7,558 bases of DNA from an uncultured Eubacteriales bacterium (GTDB taxonomy: Bacteria > Bacillota > Clostridia > Christensenellales > CAG-138): assembly GCA_900547135.1 (NCBI GenBank), contig URFJ01000096.1:1-7558 (forward strand), read 5' to 3'. Positions within the stretch are counted from its first letter, which is position 1; each line of letters starts with the position of its first letter. The position numbers and the translations under genes are program-made. The notes beneath the pieces were generated by a model, which was given only the letters and a program-made list of their open reading frames with translations, ran no database searches and had not been told where the DNA came from. This document shows, piece by piece, positions 1 to 5,733 of this stretch.

Positions 1-1
1 C

Positions 2-628
2 CCCAAGGCAAGCTCCGACACGGTGGCTGAGCTTGCTCTTGCTCATATGTTTTCAGTAGCTAGGTTTATTAACATTGCCGGCCACACAATGCGCGAGGGC
101 AAATGGGAGAAGAAAACGTATAAGGGCATTGAACTTGGAGGCAAGACGCTCGGGATTATAGGCTACGGACGAATCGGCCAGGCGCTTGGCCGCCGTGCCC
201 AGGCGCTGGGTATGACGGTGCTTGCATACGATATATATAAAATCCCTGAGCTGGAAAACGAAAATATGCAGTATGTTGAGATGGAGGAGCTGCTGGCCAA
301 CTCCGACTTCATATCGCTTCATACCCCCAGTATTGACGGCAAACCGTTCATTAACGCGGATACTATTTCCAAAATGAAGGATGGAGTTGTTATCATAAAC
401 ACCTCCCGCGGCAACAACGTAGACGAAAAAGCTCTGCTTGACGCCATTAACAGCGGTAAGGTTTTTGGCGCCGGCCTTGACGTATTCGCCGAAGAGCCGC
501 CAAAGAACGTGGAACTCTATTCTCATCCAAAGGTTTCCTGTACGCCGCATATAGGCGCGTCAACCAATGAGGCGCAAAAACGTATAGGCGCAGAAATCGT
601 AGATATAATCGAGAAATTCTTCAATTAA
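2..628 (+). CDS. serA: D-3-phosphoglycerate dehydrogenase-like 2-hydroxyacid dehydrogenase (5' end missing)
   Basis: NAD-dependent D-isomer 2-hydroxyacid dehydrogenase, most likely the first enzyme of serine synthesis (3-phosphoglycerate to 3-phosphohydroxypyruvate), cytoplasmic. The reading frame is open to the left window edge and begins in the family motif around PKASSDTVAELALAH, so the start codon and roughly the first 100 residues lie outside; the GTG at 23 is internal, not a start. Visible signatures in order: Rossmann motif GYGRIG (161-178), an Asp that should bind the NAD ribose (230-232), catalytic Arg in NTSRGN (407-409), catalytic Glu in AEEP (494-496) and catalytic His in TPHIGAST (548-550). 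The protein ends soon after the last substrate-domain helix, so it has no C-terminal ACT or intervening domain; this short form is common in Clostridia and lacks the domain used for serine feedback. A related hydroxyacid dehydrogenase with another substrate cannot be excluded. A terminator follows directly. Confidence 0.9.
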   Translation, partial: PKASSDTVAELALAHMFSVARFINIAGHTMREGKWEKKTYKGIELGGKTLGIIGYGRIGQALGRRAQALGMTVLAYDIYKIPELENENMQYVEMEELLANSDFISLHTPSIDGKPFINADTISKMKDGVVIINTSRGNNVDEKALLDAINSGKVFGAGLDVFAEEPPKNVELYSHPKVSCTPHIGASTNEAQKRIGAEIVDIIEKFFN

Positions 629-650
629 TTCCCCAGTTCAAAATCCTTTT

Positions 651-677
651 AAGGCAGGAGGCTTCCTGCCTTTTCTT
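651..677 (+). terminator. intrinsic terminator of the serA-like gene
   Basis: A 9-bp perfect stem (651-659 with 664-672, AAGGCAGGA/TCCTGCCTT), a 4-base loop GGCT and a T-rich tail TTTTCTT. It sits 22 bp after the stop codon, as expected for a Rho-independent terminator, and separates this gene from degV. Confidence 0.9.
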
Positions 678-764
678 ATGTTAAGCTTTAGTGTATAACG
701 TATGCCAACCGTTAATGTTTATATGGCTGACATAAGCGTGCGTAAAACCTTCTTTCCATCATAT

Positions 765-793
765 TTGACAATGCGGCAGCCTATTGGTATACT
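765..793 (+). promoter_or_regulatory. sigma-A-type promoter of degV
   Basis: A perfect -35 box TTGACA (765-770), a 17-bp spacer and a -10 box TATACT (788-793, one mismatch to TATAAT). Transcription would start near 800, giving a leader of about 60 bases before the degV start. This is the best promoter in the window. Confidence 0.85.
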
Positions 794-848
794 TTAAAAT
801 TATGGGTTATTTTATATGAAACCTATAATCAATGTTTAGTCTATATTT

Positions 849-854
849 AGGAGG
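849..854 (+). promoter_or_regulatory. ribosome binding site of degV
   Basis: AGGAGG, a full Shine-Dalgarno core, lies 5 bases before the ATG at 860 and fixes that start. Confidence 0.85.
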
Positions 855-859
855 ATCAT

Positions 860-1702
860 ATGGTACGCATTAGCGCGGACAGCACGTGCGATCTATCTAG
901 CGATATTATAAAACGGTTCAATATTGAAATACTTCCACTCTATATAATAATTGATGACAAAGAGCTTCGAGACGGAGTAGACGTTACGCCTTCGCATATT
1001 TTTAAATATGTTGACTCCACCGGTAAACTCTGTAAAACAGCAGCGGCTGGAGTATCGGATTATTACGACCTGTTCAGCCCTCTTACCAGCAATGGGGATT
1101 CTGTTGTACATATAAATATAAGCTCTGAGTTCTCTGTATGCCATCAAAATGCTGTGCTTGCGGCAGGCGAATTTGAAAATGTATATCTGGTTGATTCGCG
1201 CAATCTGTCTACAGGAAGCGGGCATATAGTTATGGAGGCAGCTCATATGGCAGAGCAGGGCCTCCCTGCAGGAACTATAAAGCAACGCTTGGATGAACTT
1301 GTAAACAGGGTTGAGGCCAGTTTTGTCGTAGAAAGGCTTGATTATCTGTATAAAGGCGGTCGTTGCTCGTCCCTAGCAGCCCTTGGAGGCAATATTCTTG
1401 GATTAAAGCCTTGTATTGAGGTTAAGGACGGCAAGATGGGCGTTGGCAAAAAGTACAGGGGGTCATTTGACAGCGCTTTGCGAAAATATGTACGCGACCG
1501 GCTTGAGGGCAGGGATGATATAGTTTATGACAGGATATTTATCACGCATCCCGCATGTCCCCCTGAAATAGTGGATTCAGTTCGAAAGTCGGTTGAGGAA
1601 TATGGGGATTTCAAAGAAATAATTGAAACCCACGCCGGATGCACCATCTCAAACCATTGCGGTCCATATACTCTGGGAATACTTTTTATAAGAAAAGAAT
1701 AA
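860..1702 (+). CDS. DegV family (FakB-like) fatty-acid-binding protein
   Basis: A 280-residue protein, the usual full length for DegV. In Firmicutes such proteins (FakB) hold a fatty acid in a buried pocket and present it to the kinase FakA, which makes acyl-phosphate for phospholipid synthesis; cytoplasmic. Seen here: the N-terminal motif ADSTCDL (residues 6-12), KT at 59-60 and NISSEFS at 86-92, which match the Thr and Ser positions that bind the fatty acid carboxylate, then DYLYKGGR (161-168), GLKPCIEV (181-188) and a C-terminal HCGPYTLGILF (266-276) in place of the more usual H-x-GPGALG. That Cys-containing ending looks like a common clostridial variant. The gene has its own promoter and RBS, and no fakA neighbour is visible. 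It is probably one of several DegV paralogues, so acyl-chain preference is unknown. The family is certain; the function is inferred from FakB. Confidence 0.93.
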   Translation: MVRISADSTCDLSSDIIKRFNIEILPLYIIIDDKELRDGVDVTPSHIFKYVDSTGKLCKTAAAGVSDYYDLFSPLTSNGDSVVHINISSEFSVCHQNAVLAAGEFENVYLVDSRNLSTGSGHIVMEAAHMAEQGLPAGTIKQRLDELVNRVEASFVVERLDYLYKGGRCSSLAALGGNILGLKPCIEVKDGKMGVGKKYRGSFDSALRKYVRDRLEGRDDIVYDRIFITHPACPPEIVDSVRKSVEEYGDFKEIIETHAGCTISNHCGPYTLGILFIRKE

Positions 1703-1712
1703 CTATGCTCCA

Positions 1713-1741
1713 AAGCCCGCTCTGATTTACAGCGCGGGCTT
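1713..1741. terminator. hairpin between convergent degV and SOD genes, likely bidirectional terminator
   Basis: An 8-bp perfect GC-rich stem AAGCCCGC/GCGGGCTT (1713-1720 with 1734-1741) with a 13-base loop. It lies 10 bp after the degV stop and 11 bp before the stop of the minus-strand SOD gene, so it can serve both. The T tracts are short on each strand, so efficiency is uncertain. Confidence 0.65.
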
Positions 1742-1752
1742 CGAATAATTGA

Positions 1753-2250
1753 TCATCCCATAATCTTTATTACGCCGCAAGCAATACGTTTTCCTGCATC
1801 CCCTGCGGGCTGAGATGTAAAATCATCGCGCTGGCTATGAACTATTACCGCCAGTCCTTCCACCTCGTCAACCGTAAAGCGCTTTGTATAAAACGCTCCC
1901 CATGCATATCCGTTAAACCCGAACAACGGCGGCATATCTCCCGCATGCGCAGGATGTGGACAATGTGTGGGATTATAGTGTCCGCCCGCGTCGGCAAAAG
2001 GATCGCTTTCATTACCGGTGCATCTTCCATTCTCATGGATATGCAGACCAAATATGTTGTTTTCGCATTCCCCTTGCTTTGTAGGTAGTCCCCATATCTC
2101 CGTTGCTATCAGCAGGCCATCGTCTGCCTGATATATGTTGAGGTTTCCCCTTAACCCAGGATATTCCGCGCTTCCCCTTATCGAAGCTCTTGCCGCAGGC
2201 GGCAACAGCATCAACGCTGCAAAAGTCTTTGTATAATATGATGTCATCAT
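1753..2250 (-). CDS. compact Cu/Zn superoxide dismutase-like protein
   Basis: A 165-residue protein of the Cu/Zn SOD fold, expected to convert superoxide to oxygen and hydrogen peroxide. All ligand positions can be matched by eye: H70 and H72 (HIHE), bridging H91 (GGHYNP), H99, H102 and D105 (PHPAHAGD), and H138 (VIVHSQRDD). The disulfide pair matches C77 (GRCTG) and C158 (RIACGV), and active-site R155 is present. The zinc loop is short: H99 to H102 is 3 residues, against 9 in human SOD1. The N-terminus leads straight into the first beta strand (RGSAEYPGLRG) and shows neither a typical signal peptide nor a lipobox, so a cytoplasmic location is inferred, unlike periplasmic SodC. The ATG at 2250 is the only in-frame start near the SD. 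Convergent with degV. Metal content and activity cannot be judged from sequence. Confidence 0.88.
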   Translation of the reverse strand: MMTSYYTKTFAALMLLPPAARASIRGSAEYPGLRGNLNIYQADDGLLIATEIWGLPTKQGECENNIFGLHIHENGRCTGNESDPFADAGGHYNPTHCPHPAHAGDMPPLFGFNGYAWGAFYTKRFTVDEVEGLAVIVHSQRDDFTSQPAGDAGKRIACGVIKIMG

Positions 2251-2260
2251 TATACATGCT

Positions 2261-2267
2261 CCTCCTA
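2261..2267 (-). promoter_or_regulatory. ribosome binding site of the SOD-like gene
   Basis: On the minus strand TAGGAGG precedes the ATG at 2250 with a 10-base gap, slightly long. A nearer ATG at 2257 is only 3 bases away and opens a different 74-residue frame with no SOD features, so 2250 is preferred. No convincing -35/-10 pair could be placed for this gene in the 2270-2400 stretch. Confidence 0.6.
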
Positions 2268-2458
2268 AACGATCTATTTTGGGCTTTCTATAATCGTATT
2301 CAAATGCAAAATTCGAGGTGCGGGTTTTGTTGATTGGCTTAAGGTAAAAATTACTTATGTTTTCAATGTTATGGTACGCCTGCTTCTGCTAATAATGGCT
2401 GAAAATTGTGAACTCTTTATTAATTAACCTACATATTATCTCAATCCTTCCGATTATA

Positions 2459-2467
2459 TGCTATAAT
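2459..2467 (+). promoter_or_regulatory. extended -10 promoter of the SpoIID/SH3b gene
   Basis: TGC-TATAAT: a perfect -10 hexamer (2462-2467) preceded by the extended TGn element (2459-2461). No good -35 box lies 16-18 bp upstream, as is usual for extended -10 promoters. The predicted start near 2474 gives a leader of about 43 bases. Confidence 0.65.
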
Positions 2468-2501
2468 AAATAAAATTTAATGAATTTCTGTGTATAGTCT
2501 T

Positions 2502-2507
2502 GGGGGG
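2502..2507 (+). promoter_or_regulatory. G-run ribosome binding site of the SpoIID/SH3b gene
   Basis: A run of six G, 9 bases before the ATG at 2517, is the only Shine-Dalgarno-like element. It supports the ATG at 2517 over an in-frame GTG at 2490, which has no SD and would put nine extra residues before the signal peptide. Confidence 0.55.
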
Positions 2508-2516
2508 TATTTTCAT

Positions 2517-5486
2517 ATGCGTACCAAAAGAATTATAGTTGCCTTTTTACTGGTCCTATTCACCTTGGTTTCCGTAGCTCCTATAACAAATTCCGTTGCT
2601 GCCGGAAATGGTGATTACGATTATATCAGGGTAAAGCTTTCAACCAATAATGCTACAACGCTCAGTTTCAGCATTAACGGACGTTATTTCATAAGGGAAA
2701 ACGGTGCCTCCTTCAGCGGCGGCATCCTTACGGTTGCCAAATCTGGAAGCAAGCTTAAGGTTTCTCATTCTGCGTCTGGAATTATATATGAAGGTGATTC
2801 CATTTCAATTTTGCGTATGGACATGGACCGCTCAGCAGGCTATGCACAATTAAGTACAAATTCCCGAAAGTATCTAGGCCATTTCTATATTAAATTGGCC
2901 TCGAACGGATATATTCAAGTTGTAAACAAGGTGCCGCTAGCTCATTACCTATATGGTGTCGTTGGCTATGAAATGAACAATTCCTATCCCATCGAGGCGC
3001 TTAAAGCCCAGGCCATAGCCGCAAAGTGTTATGTTTTCAATAAAATGTCTCCAAGGGACGGTTATGATATAGGCGACAGCTCCACCGAACAGGTTTATAA
3101 GGGATACGATCCATCGGCTACAAATGTTATTACCGCCGTAGATCAAACCATAGATGTAGTTCTTAAATATAACGGAAAAATTTTATATACCTACTATGCC
3201 GCCAGCAATGGAGGAGAAACTACGTTGCCCTCCTATGCCTGGTCGTCCAGCGCTATAGATGGCGCTTATGCTTTAAGTATAGACAGCTACGATTTTAACA
3301 ATCCCTACAGCAAGCTGGAAACAGTATTTGTTCCGATAGGCGAAGGCAATTTGACGAGCGGCCGCCTGTATACAATGCTAATGAACAAGGCCCGTAAAGC
3401 GTCAGGCTTAAATGTAACGGGGATAAACGCCGTAAATTCGGCTTCTTTAAACACTCCACGCCATGCAAATACACAGCGCAATATGACCCGTATGACAGTA
3501 TCATTGACTGCGCTTATATCGGCTTCGGGCGATGGCGCGAATACTACCCAGAGGAATATAACATTGGACTTTCCAGCTTCAGACTTACTTGATTCGGGAG
3601 TTTTTTCCAATAGTTCGCTTCGTATATACTGGGGTGAAAATGTAGACGGCGGCTATAATGTATATCACTGCAGATGGGGGCACGGCGTAGGCCTGAGCCA
3701 AAGAGGCGCTCAACAGCGCGCCAACAGCGGACATACCTACAGGCAGATCCTTAGCTTTTACTTCCCGGGTGCTGAATTCGCAACTATAACGGTAAACAGT
3801 CCGGAAAACCCTGCTCCGGGCATAGGTCCGTCACCAAGCGCTGAACCTACTGTGCCGCCCGTGGATCCGGGCGACATAATAGCTAGGGGAACGGTCACCG
3901 CTAACGGCGTAAACTTCCGTACCGGACCTTCTACGGATTACAGCATAATTACGGTACTGTACAGGGGCCATAAACTTGATATACTTGGAACTAATAACGG
4001 ATGGTACCATGCGGTAACACAAGACGGCCGGATCGGATATATCCTCGGAAGCTTTGTGGAGATTACCTCCGAAGCGCCGTATCCAACACCCTCGCCAAGC
4101 CCAAGCGCTTCTCCGACGCCTATTGTATCCCCATCCCCGCCCAGCGTACCCAACATAATAGCGTACGGTAAAATAAATGCAAACGGGGTTAACTTTAGGG
4201 TTGGTCCTGGCACCTCCTATCAGGTAATTACGCGCCTCTACTCTGGGGAAGACGTTTACATCCTGGGAGAACATGGAGATTGGTACTGCGCGGTAGTCCA
4301 GAATATAGTCGGCTATGTCTCAAAGCAGTTTGTGGAAATAACCGGCCGGCCAGATGGCCCCACGCCTTCTCCCCGGCCTTCGCCTGATACTGGGGGAGAG
4401 CTATACACTGCTGTAGTTACTAAAAATGGGGTGAATTTTAGAACTGGACCGTCAACATCCTATCAATCCATGGGTAAACTCAGCGCAAATAGCGGGCTGA
4501 TAATCCACGGCAGAACCGGAGACTGGTATTACGCTTACTCAAGCGCTTTTGAATCGATGGGATATATCCACTCCAATTATGTTAGAATAACTGGGGAATA
4601 CGTCCAGTTGCCAGACGGAGCCATTGGATTGGGCCTGACGACAGGCAACGTAAACTTCCGCACGGGTCCCTCGACTGGCTACAGCGTCATTGACGTAATT
4701 CCAAAGGGAACAACAATAACGCTTTACGGCCTTACCAACGGATGGCATGAAGCAGAATATAATGGCAGGAGGGGCTTTGTAAGCGGCAGTTATGTTGAAA
4801 TAACCTATTCCTCCGATTCGCCGGATGGAGACGGTTCCGAAGAGAATAGCGAACCCATAGGCATAGGAATTACAACCGGAAACGTCAATTTTAGAACAGG
4901 ACCTTCAACTTCCTCGCCAAAGATTACACAGCTTCCCAGGGGAACACAGATTACACTGTACTCACTGAATAATGGATGGTATGAGGCTGAATATAATGGG
5001 ATGCGCGGTTATCTATACGCGGCCTATGTCCGTATCGAAAGCGTTCCTGAGCAAAATGGCGATGGACCTCCATGCCCCGCAACGGGTGTTACTACAGGAC
5101 GGCTGAATTTTAGGGCAAGCGCCTCAATGGAAGCAGATATAATTGAACTCCTTCCTAGCGGAACTGTAATGTCGGTATTAGGGGAGTGTCAAGAATGGTA
5201 TTATGTCTATTGCAATGGTTCAACGGGGTATGTAAATAAGGCGTATATGCAAATAACAGCGTCTGGAACAATCGGAATAGCTCACGTTGACGGCAGTCAG
5301 GGTATGCGGGCTGTGAATTGCTCTTCAAAAGTAAATCTTCGTACAGGGCCTGGCACGTCATACGGCATAATACGGCTTTTGCCCGCTGGCACAGGTGTGG
5401 AGTATTTCTATACGGTAAGCGGGTGGTGTCTTATAAGACACAATGACGATTGGGGTTTCGCCATAATAGATTATTTGGAAGTATAG
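2517..5486 (+). CDS. secreted SpoIID/LytB-domain protein with seven SH3b repeats
   Basis: A 989-residue exported cell-wall protein. Residues 1-29 form a signal peptide (basic MRTKR, hydrophobic core, cleavage near SVAA). A SpoIID/LytB domain spans about 30-430: AHYLYGVVGYEMNNSYP with E152 at the position of the catalytic Glu of SpoIID, EALKAQAIAAKCY (160-172), STEQVYKGY, and the terminal GHGVGLSQRGAQ (388-399) through SFYFPGAE. SpoIID proteins are lytic transglycosylases that cut glycan strands stripped of stem peptides; LytB relatives are called amidase enhancers. The zinc-binding His/Cys cluster reported for C. difficile SpoIID is not evident. Seven SH3b domains follow, the first three separated by Pro/Ser-rich linkers; they probably bind peptidoglycan. 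SpoIID itself is only about 340 residues, so this is not the sporulation SpoIID but a larger wall-remodelling paralogue. There is no sortase motif or C-terminal membrane segment. The substrate is inferred, not shown. Confidence 0.92.
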   Translation: MRTKRIIVAFLLVLFTLVSVAPITNSVAAGNGDYDYIRVKLSTNNATTLSFSINGRYFIRENGASFSGGILTVAKSGSKLKVSHSASGIIYEGDSISILRMDMDRSAGYAQLSTNSRKYLGHFYIKLASNGYIQVVNKVPLAHYLYGVVGYEMNNSYPIEALKAQAIAAKCYVFNKMSPRDGYDIGDSSTEQVYKGYDPSATNVITAVDQTIDVVLKYNGKILYTYYAASNGGETTLPSYAWSSSAIDGAYALSIDSYDFNNPYSKLETVFVPIGEGNLTSGRLYTMLMNKARKASGLNVTGINAVNSASLNTPRHANTQRNMTRMTVSLTALISASGDGANTTQRNITLDFPASDLLDSGVFSNSSLRIYWGENVDGGYNVYHCRWGHGVGLSQRGAQQRANSGHTYRQILSFYFPGAEFATITVNSPENPAPGIGPSPSAEPTVPPVDPGDIIARGTVTANGVNFRTGPSTDYSIITVLYRGHKLDILGTNNGWYHAVTQDGRIGYILGSFVEITSEAPYPTPSPSPSASPTPIVSPSPPSVPNIIAYGKINANGVNFRVGPGTSYQVITRLYSGEDVYILGEHGDWYCAVVQNIVGYVSKQFVEITGRPDGPTPSPRPSPDTGGELYTAVVTKNGVNFRTGPSTSYQSMGKLSANSGLIIHGRTGDWYYAYSSAFESMGYIHSNYVRITGEYVQLPDGAIGLGLTTGNVNFRTGPSTGYSVIDVIPKGTTITLYGLTNGWHEAEYNGRRGFVSGSYVEITYSSDSPDGDGSEENSEPIGIGITTGNVNFRTGPSTSSPKITQLPRGTQITLYSLNNGWYEAEYNGMRGYLYAAYVRIESVPEQNGDGPPCPATGVTTGRLNFRASASMEADIIELLPSGTVMSVLGECQEWYYVYCNGSTGYVNKAYMQITASGTIGIAHVDGSQGMRAVNCSSKVNLRTGPGTSYGIIRLLPAGTGVEYFYTVSGWCLIRHNDDWGFAIIDYLEV
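3888..5483 (+). repeat. seven tandem bacterial SH3 (SH3b) domain repeats within the SpoIID-type gene
   Basis: Coding repeats of about 60 residues, each opening with a (V/L)N(F/L)R-(T/V)GP-(S/G)T motif and closing with G(Y/F)-x-x-x-x-(Y/F)(V/M)-x-IT. Positions: 3888-4070, 4164-4346, 4404-4598, 4626-4805, 4860-5042, 5079-5264 and 5301-5483. Linkers 1-2 and 2-3 are Pro/Ser-rich (PTPSPSPSASPTP; PTPSPRPSP); linkers 4-5 and 5-6 are acidic or Gly-rich. Repeats 4 and 5 are the closest pair (both TTGNVNFRTGPST). Repeat 6 has lost the RTGP core (RASAS), and repeat 7 has VNLRTGPG and ends the protein. The pattern points to domain duplication followed by divergence. Confidence 0.9.
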
Positions 5487-5503
5487 TTTTATTTAATTGA
5501 AAC

Positions 5504-5547
5504 AAGAGGCTAAAAAGGCGACTTGGGCGTCTATTTTAGCCTCTTAT
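5504..5547 (+). terminator. long hairpin after the SpoIID/SH3b gene, probable terminator
   Basis: A 12-bp perfect stem AAGAGGCTAAAA/TTTTAGCCTCTT (5504-5515 with 5534-5545), continued past a bulged A by 5 further pairs (5516-5520 with 5528-5532, one G-U) to a 7-base loop. It lies 17 bp after the stop codon. The tail (ATACTT) is poor in T, but the position and stability favour a terminator; the arms are also A/T-rich enough to work on the minus strand. Confidence 0.65.
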
Positions 5548-5638
5548 ACTTAGATTGTAAAGCCACAGGCAATTCTATTCAAAAATGGGCACTATCTTTT
5601 TACCTTCGCTTTACTGCACTTCAATTTATAATCTAAGT
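5548..5638. repeat. 14-bp imperfect inverted repeat in the gap before the glycosyltransferase
   Basis: ACTTAGATT (5548-5556) recurs as its exact reverse complement AATCTAAGT (5630-5638), and pairing extends inward through GTAAA/TTTAT (one G-U) to 14 pairs enclosing 63 bases. A competing stem GTAAAG/CTTTAC (5557-5562 with 5609-5614) is possible. It could be a leader RNA structure or the ends of a decayed tiny element; no coding content is seen inside. Confidence 0.45.
5627..5632 (+). promoter_or_regulatory. possible -10 box for the glycosyltransferase gene
   Basis: A perfect TATAAT lies about 100 bases before the glycosyltransferase start. The best -35 candidate at 16-18 bp spacing (TTCGCT, 5605-5610) is poor, and the box overlaps the right arm of the inverted repeat. 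AT-rich DNA makes chance matches likely. Confidence 0.35.
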
Positions 5639-5733
5639 CCTCTAGAAACCAATCAATTTCACGGCAAATATATAATTATCCGGTATATGGATTCCGACAT
5701 AAGTAAACAATACCTATATGGAGATGTTTGCTT

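Noticed and set aside
53..550. 165-residue open frame on the minus strand inside the serA-like gene
   Set aside because: It lies wholly antisense to a gene with clear catalytic motifs, and its translation shows no recognisable domain.
679..764. Possible small gene or RNA between the serA terminator and the degV promoter
   Set aside because: No RBS-linked frame and no convincing structure; it appears to be plain AT-rich spacer.
2033..2257. 74-residue minus-strand frame starting at the ATG at 2257, closest to the AGGAGG
   Set aside because: Only 3 bases separate SD and ATG, it overlaps the SOD gene in another frame and has no family features.
2271..2458. A regulator site or SOD promoter in the divergent SOD/SpoIID intergenic DNA
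   Set aside because: Several weak -35/-10 pairings exist on the minus strand but none is clearly better than chance, and no palindromic operator stands out.
2490..2516. GTG at 2490 as start of the SpoIID/SH3b gene
   Set aside because: It has no Shine-Dalgarno, and the ATG at 2517 gives a textbook signal peptide start with the G-run at proper spacing.
3831..4274. Long minus-strand frames under the SH3b region
   Set aside because: They are by-products of the repetitive coding sequence on the plus strand; their translations are low-complexity and have no supported start.
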